This document shows, piece by piece, positions 11,380-23,846 of a DNA stretch of 62,000 bases (positions are counted from its first letter, which is position 1; each line of letters begins with the position of its first letter). The DNA lies in contig CM022679.1 in assembly GCA_012295275.1 (NCBI GenBank), positions 11,661,915 through 11,723,914 on the forward strand, written 5' to 3'. Position numbers and translations under genes: made by a program. A model generated the notes under the pieces. That model was not told the origin of the DNA. It saw only the letters and a program-made list of their open reading frames with translations, and did not search any database. Source of the stretch: Chrysomallon squamiferum. Taxonomy: Eukaryota > Mollusca > Gastropoda > Neomphalida > Peltospiridae.

Positions 11380-11660
11380 TTGGCTTGTTGCTACATATAT
11401 TGTGACACTAAAATTTTATGTTGCTATACATAATTATGACATGAAATTTTACTGTTGCTGTAGGTAATTATGACACTCAAAGTTATGGCAGCTATACTTA
11501 ACAGTGATACTTACAGACTGGTTTCTACACAAATGTCATAAAACTACTATGTTATGACACTAATTTTATGGTTGATATAAACTAAATTGACTGGTTGTTA
11601 TATATGTTGTAACACTAAATCTTATTATTATACACAACTGAACTAACAGGCTGGGATTCT
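11380..11660. repeat. Degenerate tandem repeat, unit roughly 45 bp
   Basis: Diverged copies of a unit resembling TTGCTATACATAATTATGAC followed by ACTAAAATTTTATG recur about six times (for example near 11386, 11420, 11456, 11541 and 11592). Point changes and indels between copies suggest an old minisatellite. Confidence 0.6.
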
Positions 11661-12781
11661 TAACTGACTACTGCTATGTAATAGACTGGTTCCAGTACAG
11701 AAAATTATTACACATTTCAGTTTTTATGGAATTTTTTTCTCCTTGATGACCTATTTGTAATTATTTTATCCACAGAACTGAAAGGAAATCATTTTAACTA
11801 TAAAATTCGTTTCATCTAAGATTCACTGAGATTTCTGTATAATCTATAAATATAAATACTGTTACACTAAATTAAAAGTAATAAATAAAACCTGAAGGTT
11901 CAGCTTCTGAAAAAAAAGTTTTTATTATGCATACAACAAATGCACTACTGAGATCAGGAACAAGTGATCACCATTTAATTAATTAAATTTGGCCTAATGC
12001 CAATAAAGTTTAAAAATATTAAATGTCTAAAGATTAAAAATATTTTTTAACACACCTATAAAACTTTTATTCTTAAAATAACAAAAATAAAAAACAAGCA
12101 ACAAGTAATTCTTAAATTAATAATTAATTAATTAATAATTTTTTTTTTTTTAAATAGCATTCAACTTTAACAAGGAAAAAGTAATTAGAAACGATATTTA
12201 AACAAGTTGAAAAAAAAATCTATCTTCCTAAAATTTATATATAAATATAACACATTTATTTACAATTCCTGCAGCAGTGTTGTGACCATGTATAGATTGC
12301 ATCCCACATATATGTCAGTTTTTAAATAAGGCTCCAGCTGAATAGTTAAAATGTTACAAAGGCAATACTAAAGAGGTGTTGGAGGACCAAATTAAATGAC
12401 TTTCTTAATATAAATTGAGATGTACCACAAGGACTGCAAATTTAGTCGAATTATCCTTTTTTGCTTAAAATGTATTTACATACATTTGTATTTTGTGAAT
12501 AATATTTGCTTAACTGAGTGAATCACACTTTAAGGACAACCATCTTTCTGAAGGCTGTAACTTCACAACCTTCAATGTTGAGCAAACATTTAAAATAATT
12601 ATTAAAATCTGCATCTTGTTTCAAATCTCTTGTTACTCCTCAGTCACACACTATCTACTAATATTAAAATTAAGTAAATAAATATGTCTTTATTTATCAA
12701 ATCATCTATTCAAATGGAGTCTTACTTTACAACTGTTTTATTTAACTGATGAAAAGTTTGTATTTACAAAACAGAAATATA

Positions 12782-13930
12782 CTATATCTGTATGGGACCT
12801 TGGTCCTCACGAAGATCTTTTAATAATCTGTTACAAACTTCCTTCTGTTTAGTGGGACTAACAGGCACCTCTTGATGCATATAGGAATCTTCCATCAGGA
12901 GAGGTTCATTGTTCATAGCAGCAGTAAATGCATAATTAGGAGAAACAGGTGTTCCATTTTCATCCCAGGCCAACTTGTCAGGATGATCAGGAGGCTGGGA
13001 TGAAGCACCAGAGGTTGTGTCATCTACTGAGTCCCGACTGCTGGTCAGGGATGATGATGACTTATCTGAATTCTCTGGATTATTTTTAAAGTTAGAGGCA
13101 GCAAAATCTTGAGGCGGAGAACCATTTGGTATTGTATTTGCTTCTTTTTCCTGATCATAGTGATTTATAATGGGTTTCTCTGATAAGTCCTGGTTACTGC
13201 CTAGATTGGAAGCTTTGGGATCTTCTGGCTCTTCAGAATCACGACTTCTTTCATGACCAGTATCCAAGCTGCTACCCCAGGACTGCTGAAGATTCTCTTC
13301 ACTAATGTGGAGACAAGGAAGATCTTTCTCTTCTATTTCTTCTTCACTCTCTGTGTCTAGATCAACAGGATCATTGTGTCTGTCGCTGCTACCTAACAAT
13401 GCATGTTTGACATCCTCTTCTTCTTCATTTTCTGAAATGTTGTTGTCTGACTCTGGTTTTGTATGATCTGTAAACAGATGTGTTTCCTCATCAGGTTGAT
13501 CTTCCAGACTATCACTGAATGAATCATGTGCACCAGAAACCACGGGGTCACTAGATTCTATATTACAAACATCCTCTGCTGATGGCTCAGTTATGTCAAC
13601 TGGTCTCCTAAAAAGCTTTTTTCGTTTGTTTCGTTTGACTACATCATGAATACTTCCTTCAGATTGTAGACTTCGAGGCATCTCAGTCATTGGAATACAG
13701 TCAGGTTCATCTTCACAAGCTTCATCCAGTGATACAGCTTTGAGCCTGCTTCTTGATCCACGGGAAGGTCTATGTGCATTTGATTTCTGTTGGCCTGAAT
13801 TTGGATTAGGCATTGCAGGAAAGCTTTGCTCCATTGAAAACACACGAGGTTCAGCACTGCCTCCGTTTGCAGAATCAGGTTGTTTTGTAGGGCTAAGTTC
13901 TGGTATAGCATCTGTCTGCATCCCCTTATC
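12782..13930 (-). CDS. Neuregulin-type gene, last coding exon: cytoplasmic tail
   Basis: The acceptor (AATTTTCAG) is followed by GAT AAG GGG ATG in phase 0, then 382 codons to a TAG at 12782-12784. The tail is acidic and Ser/Pro/Thr-rich, with clusters such as ENEEEEDVKHALL and DTESEEEIEEKDLP, repeated SPTK sites (proline-directed kinase type) and no predicted fold. It ends NRLLKDLREDQGPIQI. The spacing Arg-Leu ... Asn/Asp-Gln-x-Pro-Ile-x-hydrophobic is shared with the NRG1 C-terminus as I recall it. A single large terminal exon for most of the tail is also the vertebrate arrangement. Codon use and GC content are distinctly higher than in surrounding DNA. The region is intact. Confidence 0.95.
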   Translation of the reverse strand, partial: DKGMQTDAIPELSPTKQPDSANGGSAEPRVFSMEQSFPAMPNPNSGQQKSNAHRPSRGSRSRLKAVSLDEACEDEPDCIPMTEMPRSLQSEGSIHDVVKRNKRKKLFRRPVDITEPSAEDVCNIESSDPVVSGAHDSFSDSLEDQPDEETHLFTDHTKPESDNNISENEEEEDVKHALLGSSDRHNDPVDLDTESEEEIEEKDLPCLHISEENLQQSWGSSLDTGHERSRDSEEPEDPKASNLGSNQDLSEKPIINHYDQEKEANTIPNGSPPQDFAASNFKNNPENSDKSSSSLTSSRDSVDDTTSGASSQPPDHPDKLAWDENGTPVSPNYAFTAAMNNEPLLMEDSYMHQEVPVSPTKQKEVCNRLLKDLREDQGPIQI

Positions 13931-14887
13931 CTGAAAATTTAATATTTAAATATTAAAATATTTTTTAGGATAGCAGTGTTTTTCCAGGTACAGATCTGTA
14001 TCATTTATTTTAAATGTGAAAAAAAAAAAAAATGGTAGTAATATACTCATAATTGTATGTTAGTTCATTCATATCAAAAACTTTAAGCTGTGTAATTTTA
14101 TCTGGTAATAGTAATGTAACATCTTGTTTTCTGTACTATTAAAAACACATGCATGTACACACATACACTTCTTCATGTAAAATAATTGTTTAAAAATCCT
14201 CATCCATTAAATATAAAAAATCAAGACAATAATTATGCTTTACAATGTCCACACTAGCATTTCATGCTTCTAAGAGTTACTTCCCTTTATTCTTAGACTT
14301 ATTCTCAGTCTAAAGTAACACAAAAATAATATTAAACTATTTTTCTTATGTTTTAATAACTCTTATATTAAACTAGTCATATGTATATCGCCATTTAAAT
14401 CTATAATGACTATTCCTTAAAACTCTTTGCTCTCTATCCTACATGCACATCATAACCTAAATTTGTCACATATCCACTGTGTATTAGGATCTGTGAACAA
14501 CATAAAGGGAAGAATATGGTTTCCCTGACAGAGATCATAAATCACTGATTACTTTTAAAACCATTTCAGTAATCTTAATTGCTGTTGTTTGTTGAATGTT
14601 TACAAATTAATGATCTGAAATGAAGGTCCAAACCATGTGTATTTAAAAAATAATAAAAAATTACAACTGCATAGGACTACAGACCTTGCACACACGAGCT
14701 GTGAATCGATGATGACCATGGTCAACTTCGTCCAGAGTTTGATAATGACCTCTCGTTTGTCTTGGAATGTTTCGAGATGATCTTCTTGCTTCAAATTTTT
14801 TGCGTTGTCGTCTGTAAATTATTTATGAAAGAAACAATTTGATACATATAAATAAACCTTTATAATTTATGGCATTCCGATAATTAA

Positions 14888-14919
<32 letters not shown>

Positions 14920-16306
14920 AACAATAACAGTAACAGTAATAATTTAATTTGAAAAATAAAAGAAGAACTGAATTTCTTAAGAAACAAATAGTTTATTTTG
15001 ATACTTACTTTGCAAGATAGTAAGAGATAATGCAGATGGCAATGAAGACCAAAATAGCAATAACAATGCCAATGATGATTAGTGTGCGATCATGTAATAG
15101 TTTGGCTTGTCCTAAAAAAATAGAAACAAAGAAAATTAATACAGAAATATACAGTTGTGATAAAGTAATAAATAAAAACATATGTTTCATGCATTGTTTC
15201 ACATGAATGAAAATTAATAATTTTCTGTTAAAACTATTCAAATAAAACCTAAATAACTATCCTTGTTCCCTTTTTAAGTGTTAGATATGATAAATAATAA
15301 ATTTATTAATACTTTTTACTCAGTAAGTTTAAAAAAAAAAAAAAATTGATCAATTACAAAATGTTTTAATTAAATACTATATAAATACGTCTGTTTATTT
15401 TAGACAGCCATCAAGATGCTTTGCATTCATGAAAAAAAAAAAAAAAAAATGTGAATGCAAAGTATGTTGATAGTTGTCTAAAAATGAACTAAAAAAGTCG
15501 GAAATTTAATTCATGTAAGATTATTTCTGTCATTAAATCTCAAAACTTTACATAAACCAGCTTGTTTTATCAGTCACAAGATGCACTTCACACATTTTGA
15601 CAGTTACACTTGAGAAAAATGATAATGAATATTTACTCCTATCTTTCTGTCCTTCTAATGTTACATGTTGTGTAGTTAAAAAATCATATTTAGCAGAAAA
15701 ATCTTAGTTGTTGTCTTTTAGAGCCCAGTTTTTATTAACAAAATATTTGTAAACATGCAAGTGCATATGGTTTATGTCTGTGATATGGTTTTGCATTTAT
15801 GTGTGTGTGTGTGTGTGTATTGCCTCTTATTCTGTCTCTGTGTCTGTATAACTAGCAACAATCTTTATTTCTAAAAAAAACAACAACCAACAACAAATAA
15901 ATAAACACTGTTTGCTAATTGTGTGAAATGTGTGAATGAAAACTTATATTCATCAATACTTTAGCTCGATGGTTTCTGTCAGTTTACTGTTGGCTGGATG
16001 GAATGTGTTTGTCAAGTAATCCCGTGAGAAAATAGTCATCTTAATCTGCTTTGACAATTGATTTTGTCTTTGACAGTCCAGATATATCAAAGATTTCCTT
16101 ACTTGTTTTCTACTGCCTTTATTTTTGTCTTTATGTGCAGTCAGGTTGCAGAGGTTTAATTACTACAGACAACAAGACTGCAAAACCTTGGTAGTGAGAA
16201 ATGTTTCCCTTTGAGTACATTTGTTTGTGTGCATGTCCATATACATAGGTGTGTATGCATGTATGTATTGCATGTATTGTATGGATGGATGGATGGATGG
16301 ATGGAT

Positions 16307-16342
<36 letters not shown>

Positions 16343-17663
16343 TACAGGTAAAACATGCAACTATAATCTACACAAGTGAGAGGGTTTTCTTTAGCTCAAG
16401 GTGAAGATATGGAAATTACAGTGTAGAACAGGCTAATAAAGTGGATTTATCATCTCAATAATTATAGAGTACATGCATGTTGTTCATTTGTTACATGTCT
16501 TTTGTTACATGTATGTTCAAAAATTCAGAAATCACCAAATTATTTTGTACACCTTTTATAAAGTAATCCAAGCTTTTGAGACAAGCAGGGAAAATGATTT
16601 CAAAATCAAAACTCATGTAAGAAATACCGAGCAGTATTTGTATGAAATAATCTCCACAGGAATAAATGATTTAGTTTCTAATAAACATAATTTATACAAG
16701 ACAGAGGATTAATGAATTATTTTATATGAAACAATGTTGCAAAGGTTTATAAAATTGAAAAATATTCAAATGACTGTTTTATTTTTAAGATAAAAAAAAT
16801 ATTTAAAAAATACAAATAAATTTTTAATTAAATAAATAAATAAAATAGATATTTAACAAATGTGTAAAAAACATTATGAAATATTTTCTTAATACTTTCA
16901 TTTATTCTGTAAGAAAACTTTGTTAATTAAAAGTATACACATACATATTCATAAGTATTACTGTTTTATAAAGAATGTCTAGCAATTTAAACATCTTCTA
17001 AAGAATATGTCCCAGGAAACCTTTGAAATGATGAATGAAAAGTAAATGTTTAGAATGAATATCCTCCAGAGAATGGTTTCAAGTGCTTAGTATACACTGT
17101 GTTAATGTACTGGAGTAATAATATACCTAACAAAGAATATTACTTAAAATTTCATGAGCAAGCAAATTCTGACCAACTTTCTGTAAAATGTTTCATTTGT
17201 AATTTGTGCAGAACCAGTAAGGGAGGTATATTAGAATTTAATATTTATGACCAAGTGAATCTAAAAGAAAATAATAGATTATGAATGTGTGAGTAGCCTG
17301 TACAGCAACAATTCCAAAAAATATTAATATTATTCCTGGCTCAAAATGTCTTATGTGACATTACTCTCATTGAGAGGACACCACAATTCACAGCTTGGGC
17401 ACATTTTGGGTGACATATGCTAAAAGCATTTATACCTTTTTTAATGAAATTGTTAGGGGATATTAATATTAAGATTAAGAAACATTTAAAGATCACTGTG
17501 TAAAATTAAAATGTGTCAAATAAATTTGGTATACCATTTATCAGTAACTAAGATGATGTTAATAAAAAGATGTATTATTAAAAATACAGAGAAATTATAT
17601 TTGACAAGTCTTAGGAAAAGAACTCAAGAGCTTAATTTTAGGAATCCATTCCTAAAAAGCCAA

Positions 17664-17701
<38 letters not shown>

Positions 17702-19513
17702 CCCCCCCCCAAACAAAGACTGAAAGATAATTTCAACAGTTTCATCCATTTTTTCACAATGGACAGTTACATAAAAGAAAAACCATTGTATATGCAAGTC
17801 ACCAACAAACAGAGAGAAGGGTTGCCAAGGCAACCTGCCATTCCAAAGAGACCTGTTGTCAAATAATTGAATCTAAAATGTGCTGATATTATCAGTTTAT
17901 AACCAAAATGGACGCAGAGAAATGACATCAACAGAAGACATGGGTCATCAACGATAATCTACTTACAACCCACAAGTTCTTTCTCTATTTAAGACTGTTT
18001 CTAAAAATAATTTAATATTCAGGTTACATTAGTACAGAAAGAGTTAATAAAATGGACATAAACCTAACTTTATCAAATTATAATTTTTTATTATTATTTT
18101 ACTCTTTTTTTTTTCACAGTTAAATATGGAGATACAAAAATAGCAGGTGTCATATAAAAGAAAATCAATTTTAGAAAAAGATATTAAAATACTTTTCACT
18201 GTTACTGGGTCATCAAAACACAAAGGGTTTTCAAGTACTTGCTTTTGAGCTTATTTGATTCTCAAAATATACAGGGTTTTTTAGTATTTATGTCTGAGAT
18301 AATTTGGTCATGCAGATATATAGGGTTTTTAGGTACTTGTGTTCTGAGGTTACTTGATCACCTGAATTCTCAGAATTTTTGTTATTCTGGTTTTTAAAGT
18401 TATATGAACATTTTTTATACTGGAGGTACTAGTCATTAATTATTTTTAATGTTCTGTAATTTTAATTATAATTTAACTTAATTTCACATCAGGCTAAAAG
18501 TTTCAGATACAGATTCTCAAAATAAGCCTACATGTATTTATAGTTTCTTTTTTCATGTTTTTAATTATTTTAAATCAACGAATGGCATTTTCTTTTTTTT
18601 GCTAAAATTTCAGTGACTGATAAAACATGCTAGAGGACTCATTAATACATATATGTACATACAAACAAAACACATACACACATATATAAAACATAATAAA
18701 TAAATAATATAAAATTAAAAGAATAGGAAATTTAAAGATAAAATTAATAAATACTATTTTAAAGAAGTTAAATGGATTTCTGATTATTTAACAAAAATAG
18801 GCATACAGCTAAAAATACTGAAATGATAAAATTTTATTATAAAATTATTTTTTGAAGTTCTGGAGATTGTGTTAATCTTTATGACTAAAATAATTATATT
18901 AAACAATATTTTAATAAAATAGTTATATGCATTTAAATTTATTTAAAAAACAAAACCAAAAAACATCGATATATTTTGGTTAGTATGTAATTAAATCCCA
19001 AACCTTAATTTGTTTCCAATAAGAACAACAAAAACAAGTTAGTAAATGCACTTGTTAGAAATAGCAATAAAAAAAGTAATTTATGTTAATAGATTTGTAC
19101 TTTAAAAATGTGTTTGTTAAGAAATTCTAATGTAACACACAGTTATATTATAAGCAAACAATTATTAATTAGAAATCTCATTAATTCAAATACAGAGTTT
19201 TGTTAAATAATTAATATGGAGTAATGTGTAATTATGCAATTCAGGTGAAAAAGGTTGATATTATATGAAATGTTAAAGAAAAAAGGGGAACAAAAAAATT
19301 ACAACAACAACCATATTCCAGTATTTATGCATTATCAATTGATGATTTAAGAAGAAAGTCGTAAATTTGTTTTTTAAAATCAAAAGAAAATATTGTTTTA
19401 AATTTTATTTCACTGGCATCATTTATGATCTTGTAGTAAAGATAATATAAAGTATTTAAAGCTTATAAAGCACTAAAGTACATTAACATGCAAACTGCAT
19501 ATTTACAACAACC

Positions 19514-19586
<73 letters not shown>

Positions 19587-21096
19587 TGTATGTATCTAAA
19601 AGCTTTCACTGAGTCATGCTTTGCTACAATATGATGTAGCCTGCTTCAGAGGGAGCATTCAAAGAAAAAGTTACTGATACATACTGGTATATGCTGATTC
19701 TAGTCTGAAGATATCCCAGAGTTCACAGCGCTTCCCTGTAAATGCTTGAGGGCACCTGGCAGGTGGAAGCAGCAAGGTAATATATGAATAATATTGTGAC
19801 AGAAAAGATATTTAAATGATAAAAATGATTTCTTTTAAAGTATATATAACAACAAAAAGCTGTACTGCAGGATAAGTTTGCTAGCAAAATGTCTAGCCCT
19901 GACTTACAAACGGTTTTCTTTTTCTTTATTTTAAACAGAGATAAGTAATTATATAAATAAATTAAAAAAAAAAAAAATGTATAATGATACAAGTCAAAAT
20001 CAGTTAATAATTCACCTGTAAGGAAAGAGCTTTATTATCTCAAATGACAATAATAACCCACAAATTGTCAAAAATATTGTTTAAAATGATTGAAAACGTT
20101 TGCAAGTCACTAATTTACCAAATACAGTTTAGAAAATGGCAGAATCAAGCTTGATATGCACAGACCTAATATTTGAAATAAATATGTTAAATTTTATATT
20201 ACTGGTTTCACAATTAGCTTTTTACATATTTTGAAGAAAATAAAGTATAATCTGAAAATCAAGATTCTGAGAATTTCTATTTCTATTAATGCTTTTATCA
20301 TTATAATAACATTAAATGCCTGTTTATAATTTAACTGTTTAAATTCATGTTATCTACTTCTGTAACAGAATCATACTACTTTTATTATGCATGCTTATTA
20401 CTTACAGCAACAGGTCCACTTCATTACATGCTTGATTATGGGTTTTAGTATCAGTGATACAAGTTTTAACACAAAAACATTATTATTTTTAAAAACAATG
20501 ATGGAAACTTGTAGTTTTTGGTACGAAAGGTCTTTGTGTCTACCAAGACTTGCTCTACTCATGGGTGCAAGCAAGCAGTTAAGATTTGATTAGTATGTGA
20601 TATGATTAATACATGTCAACCCACACATTTTCAAGTTCAATTTAACAACTGATCTTTGAACATGGCACATGCTATGAAAACTGAAATTTCAGTATCATTG
20701 TAATGAAGGATATTAAATATAATCTACGAAATAATATAGAATGTTTTTTTTTGTGTTATTTTGGTGTTTTTTAAATTATTATTATTATTATTTCCAGTAT
20801 ATAATTTGCTTATTATTTGAAAAAAAAAAAAAAAAAAAAAATGCACTCAATAACAAAATAAGTTAATGCATAACAAAAATGAAAAAATAAATAAAAATAA
20901 TAGTAAAATGAATATTAAATTAAAATATATTAAGTTATGAACAAAACTGATATTAAAATAAACCAATAAGTGAATAATTAAAATATGAAAAATTAAAAAA
21001 AAAAAAAAATTAAGGAAATAAATAAAGCAAGAAACAAACAAAACAACATGCATTAATTTAATCAAACATAAAATTAAATAAAATTAGCTTTCATCC

Positions 21097-21155
<59 letters not shown>

Positions 21156-23733
21156 CAATAATAATAATATAATAATAGTAACAGAAATTAAATCACTGTA
21201 ATCTTTAATCTTAATAATAATATAATCTTTGCACTCTTACAAAAATCTATTCACCATTTAAATGTCAAGTTTTGTTGCTTATCTTGCTTTTACGAACAAT
21301 ATAACTTCAAACTCGAAAATATAAAAATAAAAAAAATAAAAAAAAATAAAAATATGCTCTTTCCTTTTATACAGTGCCAATTTCTTAATTATATATTTCA
21401 AAGCATAAAATTATTTGATAAAAAACTTGAGAAAAAAAAAATTAAAAAAGAATCATGCAGATGCATTCCATGTTTCTGTTGGAGAAAACTCTTGTTATCA
21501 CTTTTTTGAACTAAATCTAAGCTGGCCATGCTAAAGATCACTGTTGGTATTGAACCTGTTTTGAAGAAATGGAGATTTCTCCTACCAACACCGGCTATTA
21601 CTTCTGGGGCCTCTAACAGCTCACAGCGAGTGCCTTCAAATGCACTTGCACATCTGTGAAATCAGCATTATTGTTAATAATATCAAAACTAATACCCAGT
21701 AACTGACATAGAAAATCCTCATTTATAAATATATATATATAAAACTTTCAGTGAATATTTATTAAAAAAAAAAAAAAAAATTGAAAAAATGAATCTGTTT
21801 TGTACCAAATTGTTTTTAAGTATTAAAATAGTTGTAAGGAAGAATTATTATTCATATTATTATTTTATTTATTTATTTATTTTACTGATTTTTTTTTTTA
21901 CATTAAAATTTTTCATCTGTATTTCCTAATAAATATGCATGTACACTTTTAATTTTTTATACACATTTTAACATTCAGATACTGTAGTTTTTGTATCTGT
22001 TATCTGCATGTCTTTATCAGTGCACTGCTTTTCTTTAACAATTTGTCTGAGATTAAACACAGTTTAATGTATCTAGTTAAATAATTCAACTGTTATGCAC
22101 TGCACCAAGATTTCTGTAATATCAAATTATATATTCTGAATGTTAGAGTATCTTCTACTTCTGAACATTAATACATAATTTTCTCTTTAAATTTCTTTTT
22201 TAAATTTTTGTTTCAAAAATAGTTATTTAACATTTGGTGTGCTTGTAATGTAATTTTTTAATATTTTGATTGCATATTGATAGACTGTTATTTTTGCAGG
22301 AATTTAGCTGATACCAAAGTTAAGCAGAAAAAAATATTTAATAAAACTTTGTAAAATTCAACTTCATTTTACATTCATTTTAAGATATTTGCATAATAAC
22401 TACCGCTAAATTTCCAGTCATTGTTAATTCTTGTTATATAATACATATACAGAATGAATTTTTAATGACACCTCAAAACATTTTACATCTTATATTAACC
22501 ACTGTTAGATTTTTTTATAATGATAGTATTGGATTTGATAAACCAGTCATATGGCTGCTGGTTGTAAGAGAAACTAGCCCCATGAGTCTTCTAAAAATGA
22601 TTGTTTCAATAATCTATCTCTCCCAGATGAATGTTCCCTCATATCCAATAAGATATCGTTTATGGTTAAGTCTGGGAGAGGATAATATAGCTCCAACACT
22701 TTCATGAATTCCAATATTTGCATGTCTTGTTTTGTGTACTGGTAAGGTTGATGTCTTAAATGTTTAACTTTTTCTTTACATTTTAAATTAAAATGAGACA
22801 GTGGGAGGTAATGAATATAGTAACTAAAACAAAAATTTTAAATAGCTTGCAAGAATTTCTGTCTTTGGCAATTTCACCTAGACATATCTGAGTAAGAGAA
22901 TGTATCCATTCCCATGGGAATGTATTAAAATACATGTCTATTATTTTAAAACAATTTGTAAAAATATCTCTGCCATTAAGATTGTTTGGTTTAGACATTA
23001 GTTAAGTGGACAGAAAGACTGCAACATTATTATTTTTCAAGTCATCCCCTGAACAATATTGAGATTATGAAAGATTTTGGTGTTAATTTTTTGGTTAAAG
23101 TTATAGATCCTTCCTGCAACTCTATAAGCAAAAGTAGTAACATTAAATTATATTAATTGATAATACTAATGTATTTGAGTGTCATTAACTATTCATTCAT
23201 TTTAACATTCTTATGAAATTTTCTAAAGTTAAATATCATTTCATTACAGAAAATAAGTAGCAGAAGTATTATCATTTTAAATTTTTTATTTTAAATACCA
23301 AAATAGAAAACTGAAAGGATGTTTATATACATTTTGTGTGGCATTAATATTCAAAAACTGTTTCAACAGTATATATTTGAAATGTAAAAACAAAATTATC
23401 ATTTTATATGTAATAACAATTAAAAATATGTATAATGAATACAAAATAAAGTAAAAATCAAAAACAACAATAAAAACCCCAAACAAAAATATGCTGGTAA
23501 TATTGCAGTGATAAATTAAAATAAAATTCAAACAGTTTTATAATCGTAAATGAAAAATAAATTAAAAAGAACAAACAACTCAAATTAGAATACAAAGAAG
23601 AAATGAAGAACAATAAAGTGAAAAATAGAATATACACAATATAGATATATAAAAATAATGAACTTCAAAACTGCACACTAATTTAACCAGTTCTACCATA
23701 TTTATATTTTTATTTTTTTTATATAAGGCTTGC

Positions 23734-23791
<58 letters not shown>

Positions 23792-23798
23792 CCCCCCT

Positions 23799-23846
<48 letters not shown>

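Larger units (their letters stand above)
9741..12781. other. Intergenic DNA and presumed 3' UTR region of the neuregulin-type gene
   Basis: Contains a LINE relic (10413-10487) and a degenerate tandem repeat (about 11380-11660). The part just below 12782 must include the minus-strand 3' UTR. On that strand AATAAA hexamers lie within 100 nt of the stop codon (complement of 12737-12742 and of 12689-12694), but none has a clearly superior context, so the transcript end is unresolved. Confidence 0.4.
15112..19684 (-). other. Intron of the neuregulin-type gene between the second EGF C-loop exon and the transmembrane exon
   Basis: Holds the inverted-repeat hairpin (15393-15489), TGGA/GT microsatellites (16281-16338), a poly-A/poly-C tract (17666-17710), a degenerate 50-60-bp tandem repeat (about 18190-18420) and an AAT array (19515-19586). 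Short + strand frames at 16473 and 17099 have no recognisable family. No exon is supported here. Confidence 0.6.

Noticed and set aside
13687-13934. Frames on both strands within the neuregulin cytoplasmic exon
   Set aside because: They are shadows of the 12782-13930 coding exon.
16163-16360. Minus frame with His-Thr and Pro-Ser-Ile repeats
   Set aside because: It is a translation of the GT and TGGA microsatellites.
22907-22922. Perfect 16-bp palindrome CATTCCCATGGGAATG as an operator-like site
   Set aside because: Short palindromes occur by chance at this scale, and nothing else nearby supports a regulatory role.
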